A stretch of DNA of 64,000 bases, from NCBI RefSeq assembly GCF_026013365.1, contig NZ_JAPDOE010000001.1, positions 806,001 through 870,000 of the forward strand, read 5' to 3'. Positions 19,162 to 28,689 of this stretch are shown one piece after another. Numbering within the stretch: the first letter of the stretch is position 1; each line of letters starts with the position of its first letter. The DNA is from Paenibacillus sp. LS1. GTDB taxonomy: Bacteria > Bacillota > Bacilli > Paenibacillales > Paenibacillaceae. Below the pieces are notes generated by a model, which was not told the DNA's origin, ran no database searches, and saw only the letters and a program-made list of their open reading frames with translations. The position numbers were made by a program, and so were the translations under genes.

Positions 19162-20484
19162 TTACACCTCCATAACAAGCAGCTCAGGGTTAGCGAGCAG
19201 CTGTTTAATGTAATTCATAAAGTTTTGTGCTGTTGCGCCATCGATGATACGGTGGTCAAAGCTTAGGGAAAGAGCCATTACAGGTGCTGCAACTACTTCG
19301 CCGTTTTTGATCACTGCTTTTTCGCTGATGCGTCCTGTTCCGAGAATAGCAACTTCAGGGAAGTTGATGATTGGAGTGAAGAACATACCGCCAGCAGAAC
19401 CGATGTTACTGATGGAGATTGTGCTTCCTCTCATTTCGTTCGCGCTCAATTTACCGTCGCGGCCACGAGCTGCCAGATCACGGATAGAATCAGCGATCAT
19501 CCAGATGGATTTACGATCAGCATCTTTGATAACAGGAACGATCAAGCCGTTGTCTGTATCTGTAGCGATACCGATGTTGTAGTATTTTTTGTAAACAATT
19601 TCGTTAGCTTCTTCATCAATCATAGCGTTCAGAGCCGGGAATTGGCGGGAAGCCGCAACCAGTGCTTTAACGATGAATGGCAGATAAGTAACTTTTGTTC
19701 CTTTTTTCTCTGCGATTGGTTTCATACGAGTACGGAAAGCAACCAACTCAGTTACGTCAACTTCGTCCATGATTGTAACGTGAGGTGCTGTGTAAGCCGA
19801 TTTAACCATTGCATTAGAGATCGCTTTACGGATACCTTTGAATGGAACGCGCTCTTCTTCAACGTGTTGATCAGCTGCAACAGCTGCTGGTGCTGCAGAT
19901 TTTTTCTCTTCTTGAGCCGGAGCTTCGGAAGATGCTGCTGCGGAAGAACCGCCACCGTTTTTGAAGGATTCAACATCTTCTTTGGTTACTTTACCGTTGT
20001 TGCCAGTACCGTTAACCTGAGCGATGTCTACACCTTGTTCGCGAGCAAATTTGCGCACGCTTGGTGTTGCCAGAACGTCTTTGGCAGGTACTGCCGGAAC
20101 GCTGTTGTTGCCGCCTTCTTTAGCTGTATCCGAGCTGGAAGCTGCTGCAGAAGAACCACTTGTGTCAGCTCCGCCTTGAGCTGCATCTTTCTCTTGCTCG
20201 CCTTGATCGCCAGCAGGAGCGTCGTCTTGCTCAGGAAGTTCGCCTTCTGCATCGATGATCGCTACAACTTCACCAACGTGGCAGATTTGACCGTCTTTAG
20301 CGAATACTTCTGTAACTGTTCCGTTAACCGGACAAGGTACTTCAACAACCGCTTTGTCGTTCTGTACTTCCATGATGATATCGTCGTCAGTTACTTTGTC
20401 ACCGACTTTGATATGCATTTTGATGATTTCGCCTTCGTGTAGGCCTTCGCCCAATTCAGGGAATTTATATTCAAATTTAGCCAA
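19162..20484 (-). CDS. pdhC: pyruvate dehydrogenase E2, dihydrolipoamide acetyltransferase
   Basis: 440 aa core subunit that transfers acetyl groups to CoA. One lipoyl domain (1-80, lipoyl Lys44 in QNDKAVVEV), a flexible Ala/Ser/Glu-rich linker, a peripheral-subunit-binding domain ([15 protein letters not shown] through GKVTKEDV), a second linker and the catalytic domain with [10 protein letters not shown] (HxxxDG). The start is a TTG at 20484 with AAGGAGG seven bases upstream, giving [14 protein letters not shown], the usual N-terminus. 176 bp separate it from pdhB, longer than the other gaps and hairpin-rich. Pyruvate is assumed over branched-chain keto acids from the neighbours and typical Bacillus synteny. 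Confidence 0.95.
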   Translation of the reverse strand: MAKFEYKFPELGEGLHEGEIIKMHIKVGDKVTDDDIIMEVQNDKAVVEVPCPVNGTVTEVFAKDGQICHVGEVVAIIDAEGELPEQDDAPAGDQGEQEKDAAQGGADTSGSSAAASSSDTAKEGGNNSVPAVPAKDVLATPSVRKFAREQGVDIAQVNGTGNNGKVTKEDVESFKNGGGSSAAASSEAPAQEEKKSAAPAAVAADQHVEEERVPFKGIRKAISNAMVKSAYTAPHVTIMDEVDVTELVAFRTRMKPIAEKKGTKVTYLPFIVKALVAASRQFPALNAMIDEEANEIVYKKYYNIGIATDTDNGLIVPVIKDADRKSIWMIADSIRDLAARGRDGKLSANEMRGSTISISNIGSAGGMFFTPIINFPEVAILGTGRISEKAVIKNGEVVAAPVMALSLSFDHRIIDGATAQNFMNYIKQLLANPELLVMEV

Positions 20485-20660
20485 CTGAAAAACCTCCTTG
20501 ATTATGTGCTCAATCCTGAAAACAACCCTTAACTCCAAGAAACAACTGTTACTGCTAATGCAAATAACTGTTACTCAAGGGGCTAATGGCTGTTTACAGT
20601 GCAGCTTGCGCTGCGGTGTGAATCACCATACTGCGCCTTGCGGCATGTCAGATGATTAAA

Positions 20661-21638
20661 TTAGAAATTTACGACTTTGTTAACCGCAGCAACGATACGC
20701 GCTGGGTTAGGCAGCCAAGAATCTTCGATTTGTGCAAAAGGATATACAGTATCCGGACCAGCTACACGCAGAACCGGTGCTTCCAAGTGCAGGATTGCTT
20801 TTTCATTGATTTGGGCAATGACTTCAGCCGCAACACCTGCGCTCTTTTGAGCTTCCTGTACAACAATTGCACGGTTTGTTTTCTTAATAGAAGCAACGAT
20901 GGTATCGATGTCGATCGGGCTAACCGTACGAAGGTCGATAACTTCAACTTTGATTCCTTGTTTTTCGAGTTCATCTGCTGCTTTCACAGAAGTGTGAACC
21001 ATCATACCGTAAGTAATGATCGTTACATCAGAACCTTCACGAACAACGTTCGCTTTGCCCAACTCAACAACGTAATCTTCTTCAGGCACTTCTGCACGGA
21101 ATGCATGGTACAGGTTCAAGTGCTCCATGAAGAATACAGGGTCGTTATCGCGAATAGAAGCGATCATCAGACCTTTTGCATCGTAAGGGTTAGAAGGAAC
21201 AACTACTTTGATACCTGGTGTTTGCGTAAGCAGGCCTTCCAGGGAATCTGTATGCAATTCTGCCGCTTTTACACCGCCACCGAATGGAGTACGGAATACG
21301 ATTGGAGAATTGTATTTTCCACCGGAGCGGAAACGCATACGAGCAGCTTGCACTACCATTTGGTCAAGGGCTTCGAAGATAAAACCAACGAATTGGATCT
21401 CAGCAACCGGACGGAAGCCTTGTACACCCAGACCTACAGCCAGACCACCAATAGCGGACTCAGCCAATGGTGTATCAAATACACGCTCTTCGCCAAACTC
21501 TTTTTGCAGACCTTCCGTTACACGGAAAACGCCGCCTACATTACCTACGTCTTCACCGAAAAGCAGAACGTTAGGATCACGTTTCAACTCTACGCGAAGC
21601 GCATCACGGATTGCTTCTTTCATGTTCATTTGTGCCAT
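20661..21638 (-). CDS. pdhB: pyruvate dehydrogenase E1 beta subunit
   Basis: 325 aa, the normal length. Together with PdhA it forms the thiamine-diphosphate E1. Visible features: [30 protein letters not shown] and the C-terminal [21 protein letters not shown]. The ATG at 21638 follows AAGGAGG by 11 bases; the upstream in-frame ATG at 21647 is only two bases from the site. It lies between pdhA and pdhC in the operon. A 337-aa opposite-strand frame is a shadow. Confidence 0.96.
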   Translation of the reverse strand: MAQMNMKEAIRDALRVELKRDPNVLLFGEDVGNVGGVFRVTEGLQKEFGEERVFDTPLAESAIGGLAVGLGVQGFRPVAEIQFVGFIFEALDQMVVQAARMRFRSGGKYNSPIVFRTPFGGGVKAAELHTDSLEGLLTQTPGIKVVVPSNPYDAKGLMIASIRDNDPVFFMEHLNLYHAFRAEVPEEDYVVELGKANVVREGSDVTIITYGMMVHTSVKAADELEKQGIKVEVIDLRTVSPIDIDTIVASIKKTNRAIVVQEAQKSAGVAAEVIAQINEKAILHLEAPVLRVAGPDTVYPFAQIEDSWLPNPARIVAAVNKVVNF

Positions 21639-21739
21639 TTGCTTCATTTCCTCCTTAAACATTGACAGTTCACATTTGAATTCGTACATGTATACCGGGA
21701 CATTAAAGTCGCGGATGTTTATGCTTTATCGGAAAAAAC

Positions 21740-22807
21740 TTATTGGAAATCAGCTTTTTGCTCTTCCAAGTGCTTAGGCGTTTGTTCGAACATGCTGTCG
21801 ATCAAGCCTGAAATCGTCATTTTCTCGGTTTTTTCCGCTTTTTTAATCTCTTCATTTACTTTAGCTTTTGCTTCTTCTTTCACACGTGCTGTATCTTCGT
21901 CAGTCCACAGACCTTTTTTCTCCAGATATTTAGCGAAACGTGCGATAGGATCTTTAGCAGACCATTCTGCCTCTTCTTCTTTTGTACGATACTTGGAAGC
22001 ATCATCCGAAAGGGAGTGAGGACGGAAACGGTATGTTACTGCTTCGATCAATGTTGCGCCTTCTCCGTTACGTCCACGCTCAGCAGCTTCCTGAACAGCT
22101 TTGATAACAGCGAAGATGTCCATACCGTCAACTTTAATACCTTTGATACCTGCTGCTACCGCTTTGTGAGCGATGGACAGAGCTGCTGTTTGTTTAGCAA
22201 AAGGAGTTGTGATGGCATAACCATTGTTTTGTACGAAGAAGATAACAGGCAGTTTGTATACACCAGCGTAGTTCAGACCTTCATAGAAGTCACCTTCAGA
22301 AGAACCGCCATCACCTGTATACGTGATAACAACTTGTTTTTGTTTCTTCAATTTGTAACCCATAGCGATACCCATTGCGTGCAGGATTTGTGCACCAATG
22401 ATGATTTGTGGCATCAATACATTAACGCCATCTGGAATTTGCCCACCATGTTGGTGTCCACGGGAGTACAAGAATGCTTGATAAAGAGGAAGTCCATGCC
22501 ATACGAGTTGCGGAATGTCACGATAGCCAGGACATACAAAGTCTTCTTTTTCAATTGCAAATTCACTACCAACCATTGTAGCTTCTTGACCAGATACTGG
22601 AGCATAGAAACCAAGACGACCTTGACGGCCCAGGTTTACTGCACGGTCATCCCAAGTACGGGTAAATACCATGCGGTACATAATTTCTTTTAATTGATCA
22701 TCGGAAAGTGTAGGCATCATGTCTTTGTTAACAATTTCGCCGTCAGGAGACAGCACGGACAGAGCTTCTACATCCTCTGTATACACTTCATAAGGAACCT
22801 TGCTCAT
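21740..22807 (-). CDS. pdhA: pyruvate dehydrogenase E1 alpha subunit
   Basis: 355 aa. Decarboxylates pyruvate with thiamine diphosphate. The ThDP-binding motif GDGGSSEGDFYEGLNYAGVYKLP ends in the expected NN (VQNNGYAITT); the phosphorylation-loop-like YRFRPHSLSDD is present. The ATG at 22807 follows GAGGTGAAG; the frame to 22843 overlaps the promoter leader. First gene of pdhA-pdhB-pdhC-lpdA, with a near-consensus promoter 56 bp upstream. Confidence 0.96.
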   Translation of the reverse strand: MSKVPYEVYTEDVEALSVLSPDGEIVNKDMMPTLSDDQLKEIMYRMVFTRTWDDRAVNLGRQGRLGFYAPVSGQEATMVGSEFAIEKEDFVCPGYRDIPQLVWHGLPLYQAFLYSRGHQHGGQIPDGVNVLMPQIIIGAQILHAMGIAMGYKLKKQKQVVITYTGDGGSSEGDFYEGLNYAGVYKLPVIFFVQNNGYAITTPFAKQTAALSIAHKAVAAGIKGIKVDGMDIFAVIKAVQEAAERGRNGEGATLIEAVTYRFRPHSLSDDASKYRTKEEEAEWSAKDPIARFAKYLEKKGLWTDEDTARVKEEAKAKVNEEIKKAEKTEKMTISGLIDSMFEQTPKHLEEQKADFQ

Positions 22808-22862
22808 TTTTTTCTTCACCTCAACAAAAAATTTGAATATCAAGTTCCGCTGTTATAATATT

Positions 22863-22892
22863 ATTATACACCTGTTTCACTCCATACGTCAA
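22863..22892 (-). promoter_or_regulatory. SigA-type promoter of the pdh operon
   Basis: On the minus strand TTGACG and TATAAT are separated by 18 bases, 56 bp before pdhA. Confidence 0.85.
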
Positions 22893-23063
22893 AGAAATCC
22901 GTAATTTTTTTATGTTTCCTGCCGGATTGTATGTATAACAGGGGTTTAATATTGGTATAACAGCATAATACATGATTGCGTGTTTGACCTAACCCCGCAC
23001 AAGGGTAATCTTACCGTATTGCGCGGTCGAATGCAAAAAATTAACCGAGAAAGGTGACGTTTT

Positions 23064-23798
23064 ATGACGGATTCCCGCTATTTGAAACGCACGATTGTGA
23101 AGGAAGAGATTGAAAGTCGCTATCTCGGAGAGAAACGAACACTCCGTATTTACCTTCCTCCGGGCTATAACGAATTGCTCAGCTACCCTGTCGTTTATTG
23201 TCAGGATGGCGAAGAATTTTTCAATTTCGGGCGAATTGCTACAACAGCTAACCGAATTATTCTGGACGAAGGAGCCGAACCTTTCATTATTGTAGGGGTT
23301 CAGGTAGATGTGTCTGTGAGAACGCAGGAATATGCTCCATTTGGAGATCGGTTCAAGGCATATACCGCTTGCTTCGCTGAAGAGATTATTCCCTATATAG
23401 AAGAGAAATATCCTGTGCGTCGTTCTCCGCAGGAACGTGTTCTTGCCGGAGACTCGCTCGGTGGCAGTGTTTCGCTTCATCTTGCTCTGTTATATCCGGA
23501 TCTGTTCACACGTGTCATTAGCATGTCTGGTGCCTTCTACTCCGCTTCTCAGGAAATCTATGCCGCAGCCGAGGATCTGTCCTGGCTCTCGATTTGGATG
23601 ATCGTTGGTTTGCAGGAGACTGCCTTCCAAGCAGACACCGGTACGTATGATTTTGTACAATTGAACCGGGATACCCGTGATTTGCTGGAAAAACGAGGTG
23701 CTCTCGTCTCCTACCAGGAGAAAGACGGGAACCACCAATGGGGTTTTTGGCAAAATGAATTGCCGGAAGCATTGCTTTATTTTCTCCAAGAAGGATAA
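23064..23798 (+). CDS. alpha/beta-hydrolase esterase (enterochelin esterase/esterase D family)
   Basis: 244 aa. The fold starts with RTLRIYLPPGYNELLSYPVVYCQDGEEFF; the nucleophile elbow is AGDSLGGSVS (Ser near 135), and the C-terminal NHQWGFWQNELP carries the likely catalytic His. No signal peptide, so cytoplasmic. AAAGGTGACG precedes the ATG at 23064. It is divergent from pdhA. The substrate is not evident; S-formylglutathione or siderophore-ester activity would be guesses. Confidence 0.85.
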   Translation: MTDSRYLKRTIVKEEIESRYLGEKRTLRIYLPPGYNELLSYPVVYCQDGEEFFNFGRIATTANRIILDEGAEPFIIVGVQVDVSVRTQEYAPFGDRFKAYTACFAEEIIPYIEEKYPVRRSPQERVLAGDSLGGSVSLHLALLYPDLFTRVISMSGAFYSASQEIYAAAEDLSWLSIWMIVGLQETAFQADTGTYDFVQLNRDTRDLLEKRGALVSYQEKDGNHQWGFWQNELPEALLYFLQEG

Positions 23799-23813
23799 AT
23801 GGACCACATCAAC

Positions 23814-23836
23814 AGGCGGCTGAAATGCCGCTTTTG
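23814..23836 (+). terminator. terminator of the esterase gene
   Basis: GCGGC and GCCGC flank TGAAAT and are followed by TTTT, 16 bases after the stop. Confidence 0.75.
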
Positions 23837-23874
23837 TTCCACAACTCTATGATACCGCTTACAATTGTAACCTG

Positions 23875-23924
23875 AAAAAGAAGCAGGATATCCTGCTTGC
23901 TTGAGTACTCGCTCCTGCTTCTTT
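23875..23924 (-). terminator. terminator of the TRIC-phosphatase operon
   Basis: AAAGAAGCAGGA and TCCTGCTTCTTT pair perfectly over 12 bp, with UUUUU on the minus transcript, 38 bases after the phosphatase gene. Confidence 0.85.
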
Positions 23925-23961
23925 GTCTGGCTACAAGTTAAGTATGAGTTCGTGTTATTAA

Positions 23962-24432
23962 CTAGGCTAATGAATGTTCCGCTTCAATCTTTCTCAACAA
24001 AACATCGCAGCCCGCATTAACCAACTCGTACACCTCTTCGAAATTGCCTGTGTGATACGGGTCAGGTACTTCTCTAAGTTTCTCATCTGGAAGCATGTCC
24101 ATGAACTTGATGATTTCCGCCTCAGCTCCGCCTGGAACGTTGCGCACATTATCTGCATTCGAATTATCCATACACACAATATAATCAAACTGAGTAAAGT
24201 CTTCGCTGGCGAATTGTCTCGCTGCCATGTTGGCATAAGAAATCTCGTATGAATCCAACAATTTCCGAGTCCCTTCATGCGGAGGTTTACCAACGTGCCA
24301 GTCCCCTGTACCCGCTGAGTCCACACGAATCTGATGTTCAAGCCCCTTCTCCAGGACTTTGTGACGCAAGACTGCTTCAGCCATTGGTGATCTACATATG
24401 TTACCCAGACATACAAACAAAACGTGAATCAT
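23962..24432 (-). CDS. low molecular weight protein-tyrosine phosphatase
   Basis: 156 aa. The P-loop is at the N-terminus: VCLGNICRSP, with nucleophile Cys8 and Arg14, and the general acid is in VPDPYHTGNFEEVY. This is the low-molecular-weight class, possibly acting on arginine or tyrosine phosphate (compare B. subtilis YfkJ/YwlE). AAGGGGG precedes the ATG at 24432, which follows the channel gene stop after one base, so the two form an operon. Confidence 0.93.
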   Translation of the reverse strand: MIHVLFVCLGNICRSPMAEAVLRHKVLEKGLEHQIRVDSAGTGDWHVGKPPHEGTRKLLDSYEISYANMAARQFASEDFTQFDYIVCMDNSNADNVRNVPGGAEAEIIKFMDMLPDEKLREVPDPYHTGNFEEVYELVNAGCDVLLRKIEAEHSLA

Positions 24433-24433
24433 A

Positions 24434-25135
24434 TTAATCCCCCTTACTTAGCGTACCTTGAAGTACCGATGATGTTGACTGTGTCACGATGCTCTCCGGC
24501 TGAGGATTGACGTTCCCCGTCCCCGATGGCACCAACGAACGACGTGGCAGCTTCCATTTATAATGTACAGAACACATCCGGAAGAACACGACGGCCGCAA
24601 AACAAAGTAATAGCCCAACATTCGTCGTTAACCAACCCATACCTATGACAAAACCGGCTGTCATTGCCCATACAGCATAAATTTCATCACGCAATACAAG
24701 CGGTTTACGTCCAGCGAGCACATCACGAATAACGCCTCCACCAATACCGGTCATTACTGCTGCAACGATAACTGCACTAATGGGATGTCCCATATTTGCC
24801 GCATATAATGCGCCTTGAATTGCAAATGCTGCGAGTCCGATTGCATCGAATAGCGCCTCTGTTCGCTTCCAGTGACCAATCCACTTGAGTGGCAGCACAA
24901 ACGCAATTGCTACAGATACCAAGGCCAACATGATAAGCGATCCCTGACTCCATAGTGTCGTTACAGGTATACCTATAAGTACATTTCGGATAATTCCGCC
25001 TCCGAATGCAGTCACAAGTCCAAGTACAAGCACACCCAAAATGTCATATTCCTCTTCCATTGCTACGAAGGCACCGGACATTGCAAATGCGATGGTACCT
25101 ATAATGCTGAATACTTCAAAAATGTGTAAGTCCAA
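24434..25135 (-). CDS. TRIC-type/UPF0126 membrane protein
   Basis: 233 aa, about seven hydrophobic segments. Two related halves each contain the glycine-rich motif typical of the family: FGGGIIRNVLIG and IGGGVIRDVLAG. Bacterial members form trimeric cation channels, or have been tied to glycine uptake. The start is TTG 25135, with GAGGT nine bases upstream; the TTG at 25144 would put the site two bases away. The C-terminal ~45 residues are a polar Ser/Thr tail. Cotranscribed with the LMW phosphatase and divergent from thiN. Confidence 0.85.
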   Translation of the reverse strand: MDLHIFEVFSIIGTIAFAMSGAFVAMEEEYDILGVLVLGLVTAFGGGIIRNVLIGIPVTTLWSQGSLIMLALVSVAIAFVLPLKWIGHWKRTEALFDAIGLAAFAIQGALYAANMGHPISAVIVAAVMTGIGGGVIRDVLAGRKPLVLRDEIYAVWAMTAGFVIGMGWLTTNVGLLLCFAAVVFFRMCSVHYKWKLPRRSLVPSGTGNVNPQPESIVTQSTSSVLQGTLSKGD

Positions 25136-25203
25136 CCTGTTCAAACCTCACTTTTCAAGTCATCTCCGTGTCGCTCTACCCATTGTATCCGCGAGCACTG
25201 AAA

Positions 25204-25232
25204 TTGTGCAACCACATTTTGTGGATTATACT
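25204..25232 (+). promoter_or_regulatory. promoter of thiN
   Basis: TTGTGC and TATACT are 17 bases apart, 34 bp before thiN. Confidence 0.65.
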
Positions 25233-25266
25233 GGTTTGGTGAAAGAATTAGGAAGGATGAAATAAA

Positions 25267-25908
25267 ATGACGGTGAAACGGATTGTTATTTTTACAGGCG
25301 GAAATCTATCTGCGGAGTTACTTCAGGAAATACGAGAGGATGACATGATCATCGCAGCCGATCGCGGTGCATTATTTTTGATCGAACACGGCATTCAGCC
25401 TCATATTGCAGTCGGAGATTTTGATTCTATTACTGAAGAGGAACTTACGATTGTTAGCAACAATAGCATTAAGTTCATTACATGCGACCCTGTTCATAAG
25501 GATCTTACCGATACGGAAATGGCTTTTGAGACAGCGCTGGATCACGAACCTTCTCACATCCTGATGTTGGGTGCTACAGGTACTCGGATGGATCACACAC
25601 TCGCCAATGTACATATTATGGTTCGCGCGATGCAGCATCATATTTCCTGTGTAATTCAGGACAAGCACAACTACATGACACTGACAACATCCAAAGCTGT
25701 GGTTGAACACCGGGACTATAAATATGTTTCTTTACTCCCTTTGACTCACGAAGTTACAGGAATAACTTTGGAAGGTTTCATGTATCCACTGGATCAAGCC
25801 ACCATTCGCATGGGACAATCTTTGGGTGTAAGCAACCAGCTCTTAGGTACTTCCGGTACAGTTACCATTGATAGTGGCTTATTACTGATTATTCAGAGTA
25901 AAGATTGA
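25267..25908 (+). CDS. thiN: thiamine pyrophosphokinase ThiN
   Basis: 213 aa. Transfers pyrophosphate from ATP to thiamine, giving TPP. Family features: AADRGALFLIEHGIQPHIAVGDFDSI, DLTDTEMAFE, GATGTRMDHTLAN and the C-terminal LGVSNQLLGTSGTVTIDSGLLLII. AGGAAGGATG precedes the ATG at 25267. It stands alone behind its own promoter, divergent from the TRIC gene. It completes the thiamine theme set by the thi operon 2 kb downstream. Confidence 0.94.
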   Translation: MTVKRIVIFTGGNLSAELLQEIREDDMIIAADRGALFLIEHGIQPHIAVGDFDSITEEELTIVSNNSIKFITCDPVHKDLTDTEMAFETALDHEPSHILMLGATGTRMDHTLANVHIMVRAMQHHISCVIQDKHNYMTLTTSKAVVEHRDYKYVSLLPLTHEVTGITLEGFMYPLDQATIRMGQSLGVSNQLLGTSGTVTIDSGLLLIIQSKD

Positions 25909-25986
25909 ATCTACCGGCTTGTTTAATTGAAATTTATTACGTTTTTGTAACCAGTGATTTCGTTGAGAAATAGGTTCATACACAAC

Positions 25987-26015
25987 AAAGACCCTTGATC
26001 ATCAAGGGTCTTTTC
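25987..26015 (+). terminator. terminator of thiN
   Basis: AAGACCCTTGAT and ATCAAGGGTCTT pair perfectly over 12 bp, followed by TTTTC. Confidence 0.92.
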
Positions 26016-26148
26016 TATTTCATCTTTGTTTATCATTCGTCAATGATTAATTTTTTGACATTTTTAATTGTATTTTAATAAACATACCCAAACCACTGTG
26101 GCGCAAGGGATCACACATCCCTATCCAATTTCTAGGCTGTTACAAAGC

Positions 26149-26157
26149 TGTTATACT
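26149..26157 (+). promoter_or_regulatory. extended -10 element of the NlpC/P60 gene
   Basis: TG-T-TATACT is an extended -10; the matching -35 region (TTTCTA, 17 bases upstream) is weak. 47 bp before the start codon. Confidence 0.45.
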
Positions 26158-26203
26158 CGCTCTAGCAACTTAACGAAAACGAATTTTGGAGGTACTAACT
26201 AAT

Positions 26204-26704
26204 ATGAAAACAAACATCTTTGTCCAAAAGGCCGTAACCGTCGGGTTGTGCGCTACACTAGGTTTTGGAGCTGTACTAATGACTAACGCACCTGTTGCAC
26301 AGGCAGCAACTGCTTCTGTATCCACAGGTCAACAGATTGTTAACTATGGTAAACAATTTACTGGAACTCCATATGAATTTGGTGCATCAACTACAACAAC
26401 CAAAGTTTTTGACTGCTCTTCTTTTATGAAATATATTTTCAAAAAGTATGGTGTAGACTTGCCGCGCACTTCCGTGAAACAATCCAAAGAAGGCACAGCT
26501 GTGTCCAAAGCTAATCTGCGTGTAGGCGACCTGGTATTCTTCTCCAGCGGTAGCCGTTCTACTGGTTCCAACATCACCCATGTAGCCGTGTACGCAGGGG
26601 ACGGAAAGATTCTGCATACGTATGGATCTCCAGGCGTAACCATCTCGGATCTGAATTCCGGTACTTGGGAAAGAACGTATATTAAAGCTCGTCGTGTACT
26701 TTAG
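26204..26704 (+). CDS. secreted NlpC/P60-family peptidoglycan hydrolase
   Basis: 166 aa. A signal peptide ends near residue 37 (APVAQA/ATAS), and the mature part is a single NlpC/P60 domain: VFDCSSFMKYIFKKYG (catalytic Cys), THVAVYAGDGKILH (His) and IKARRVL at the end. It should cleave gamma-D-Glu-diaminopimelate bonds in cell wall. No LysM or SH3 targeting domain is present. The ATG at 26204 follows GGAGG by 11 bases. The upstream region 26041-26165 has an extended -10 (TGTTATACT) at 26149-26157. Confidence 0.92.
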   Translation: MKTNIFVQKAVTVGLCATLGFGAVLMTNAPVAQAATASVSTGQQIVNYGKQFTGTPYEFGASTTTTKVFDCSSFMKYIFKKYGVDLPRTSVKQSKEGTAVSKANLRVGDLVFFSSGSRSTGSNITHVAVYAGDGKILHTYGSPGVTISDLNSGTWERTYIKARRVL

Positions 26705-26723
26705 AATTATATATTGCTAATAA

Positions 26724-26756
26724 GTAAAGGCCGGACGATATGTTCCGGTCTTTTTA
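26724..26756 (+). terminator. terminator of the NlpC/P60 gene
   Basis: AAGGCCGGA pairs with TCCGGTCTT and is followed by TTTTT. About 20 bases after the stop. Confidence 0.88.
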
Positions 26757-26812
26757 TTTACCCTTTTTTCGCCATACGCTAAACTGGAGTTTCATGGAAT
26801 TCGGTAATTAAT

Positions 26813-27517
26813 CTAATTTTTATCATGAAGCATGTAACCAATCCCACGCACGGTATGAATCAGTTTCACACCTCTTCCCTTGTCCACCTTAACCCTCAGA
26901 TGTTTGATATACACGTCCACGACGTTGGTATCCATGGCATACTCATATCCCCATACTTCCCGCAAAATATCACTCCGTGTACATGCTTCATTCACATGCA
27001 GGGCCATGAATTCCAGCAATTCGTACTCTTTCGGCGTTAATGTCAGGTATTCACCCGCACGATTTACCCGCCTTGAACGCAAATTCACTTTAAGATCATG
27101 AACTACAATAATTTCTTCACCCTCTGGTGTTGCATTTGCGAAAACACGCAATAAATTTCGTATTCTAGCCAGCATCACGTTCAAGTGAACGGGTTCCTCC
27201 ATCACATCATTAGCTCCATAATCCAGCCATTCCACGATGAACTGAGGGGATGCGTTTGAAGTGATAACCAGTAGAGGTGTAACCTGACCTTTATCTATCC
27301 ATTGTTTGAGCTCTATTTTCTGATCTTGACTCCAATGTGCCTCTCCCTCTTCTCGGTCTACCAGAATGATCAGGTTGAAGCGTGATAACCAATTCTCGAC
27401 GGATTGGTTTAGCTCAGACCACTCTTTTCGTTGAACCTCATATCCTTCCGCACATAATACGTCCTGAATAAGGCTGACCTGCTCTCCTGCTCCAATCAGC
27501 AAAATGGCTGTTTTCAC
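26813..27517 (-). CDS. OmpR-type DNA-binding protein with degenerate receiver
   Basis: 234 aa. The C-terminal winged helix is normal (TLTPKEYELLEFMALH, NVVDVYIKHLRVKVD, IHTVRGIGYML). The N-terminal receiver-like domain is broken: the acidic pair after strand 1 is missing (LLIGAGEQ), the Asp54 lies one position off (IILVDREEG), and the usual Lys is replaced (MEEPV for TKPF). It therefore probably works without phosphorylation. No kinase is adjacent. The start is a GTG at 27517 with GGGTG upstream. Resembles atypical response regulators known in other Firmicutes; the target is unknown. Confidence 0.85.
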   Translation of the reverse strand: MKTAILLIGAGEQVSLIQDVLCAEGYEVQRKEWSELNQSVENWLSRFNLIILVDREEGEAHWSQDQKIELKQWIDKGQVTPLLVITSNASPQFIVEWLDYGANDVMEEPVHLNVMLARIRNLLRVFANATPEGEEIIVVHDLKVNLRSRRVNRAGEYLTLTPKEYELLEFMALHVNEACTRSDILREVWGYEYAMDTNVVDVYIKHLRVKVDKGRGVKLIHTVRGIGYMLHDKN

Positions 27518-27589
27518 TGTTTTTCACCCGGCCTGTCTCTATCCCCGCTGCTCGCAGCAATGGTTGGTACAGTTAGCATGCCGTAAAAT

Positions 27590-27622
27590 GAAAAAGTCCA
27601 TTCCCTCAAGGGAACAGACTTT
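27590..27622 (-). terminator. terminator of the thi operon
   Basis: AAAGTC-TTCCC pairs with GGGAA-GACTTT (one symmetric internal loop) and is followed by UUUUU on the minus transcript, 15 bases after thiF. Confidence 0.88.
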
Positions 27623-27636
27623 GCTTCTTTCTTACT

Positions 27637-28689
27637 TTAACCAAAGTAGCGGTGAACGAGCGTACGTGCTTCAGCTGTATCTTTGGTTCCGTGTACGAGG
27701 ACACGTCCATCCTGGAAAATGACCATTCTATGGACTCCTGTTGTAAAAGAAACCAGAAAAGGATTGGATTCCACTTTACCTTCCTGAAGTCTATCCAGGC
27801 GATCCGCCGTATGTTGAAGATCCAGATTCATGTGCCGTGCAGGTCGGATCTGAACCGTATCCCTGCCACATAGTACATCGGTTTTCTCCAGATTGGACGC
27901 AGAAAGATATGGATACGTTGCCGAATCTCCGCAGGAAGTACAGTCTTGCTTTTTCGCACCATCCACATTGATGGATATGTATTCGTTCCTCCACACGTCA
28001 AATGACAACAACTTGCGTCTCAATGCACCCGCATTGCCGCTAAGCAACTTCATCGCCTCTGCTGTCTGATTCGCCGTTACCATCTGTACCGCTTGAGGAA
28101 TAATACCAGATGTATCACAGGTATCTCCCCCCAGAGGGACTTCACCCAGCAAACAATTTAAACAGGGCGTATCTCCAGGCATAAACGTATAGGTAATACC
28201 GTAGCTGCCCACGCATCCACCATAAATCCAGGGAATACGGTGCTTCTGTGCCATATCATTAATGAGTAGCCGGGTATCAAAGTTATCCGTTGCATCCATA
28301 ATCAAGTCTGCATGCTGAACGAGTTCTTCCAACTCATCTACTCTGACATCCAACACTTTCCCTTCCACATGAACCGTGGAATTAATGGCAGATAGACGTT
28401 TCTCCGCCGCCATCGCCTTCGGCATCCGTTCAATCGCGTCCTGCTCTACATATAATTGCTGTCGCTGCAGGTTGCTCCACTCCACATAATCACGATCCAC
28501 AATCGTTATGTGCCCGACTCCTGAACGAACTAACGTTTCTGCAATTCCTGTTCCGAGCGCGCCAGCTCCCACGATTAATACTGTGCTTTCACTTAATCTG
28601 GCCTGGCCTTCTTTGCCCAGCGGTGCATACCGTTCCTGTCTGGAATACCGATCGGCCTGCTCGGAAGATGTTGATTGTTGATCTATCAT
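27637..28689 (-). CDS. thiF: ThiS adenylyltransferase ThiF (MoeB/E1-like)
   Basis: 350 aa. Adenylates the C-terminal Gly of ThiS for sulfur transfer in thiazole synthesis. RYSRQERY at the start, ATP-binding [12 protein letters not shown], arginine finger-like NLQRQQLY, Zn Cys pairs (CLNCLLG and CTSCG) and the catalytic-type Cys in GDTCDTSG are all seen. The ATG at 28689 overlaps the thiG stop (ATGA). The C-terminal ~70 residues after CTSCG extend past the classical E1 domain and are variable. Last gene of the operon. MoeB activity on MoaD is a possible alternative, but the context favours ThiF. Confidence 0.93.
   Translation of the reverse strand: MIDQQSTSSEQADRYSRQERYAPLGKEGQARLSESTVLIVGAGALGTGIAETLVRSGVGHITIVDRDYVEWSNLQRQQLYVEQDAIERMPKAMAAEKRLSAINSTVHVEGKVLDVRVDELEELVQHADLIMDATDNFDTRLLINDMAQKHRIPWIYGGCVGSYGITYTFMPGDTPCLNCLLGEVPLGGDTCDTSGIIPQAVQMVTANQTAEAMKLLSGNAGALRRKLLSFDVWRNEYISINVDGAKKQDCTSCGDSATYPYLSASNLEKTDVLCGRDTVQIRPARHMNLDLQHTADRLDRLQEGKVESNPFLVSFTTGVHRMVIFQDGRVLVHGTKDTAEARTLVHRYFG

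Noticed and set aside
19642-20442. 266-codon plus-strand open frame
   Set aside because: Antisense to pdhC, Cys/Phe-rich, low complexity from the Ala/Glu linker.
20652-21665. 337-codon plus-strand open frame
   Set aside because: Antisense shadow of pdhB, without start signals or family motifs.
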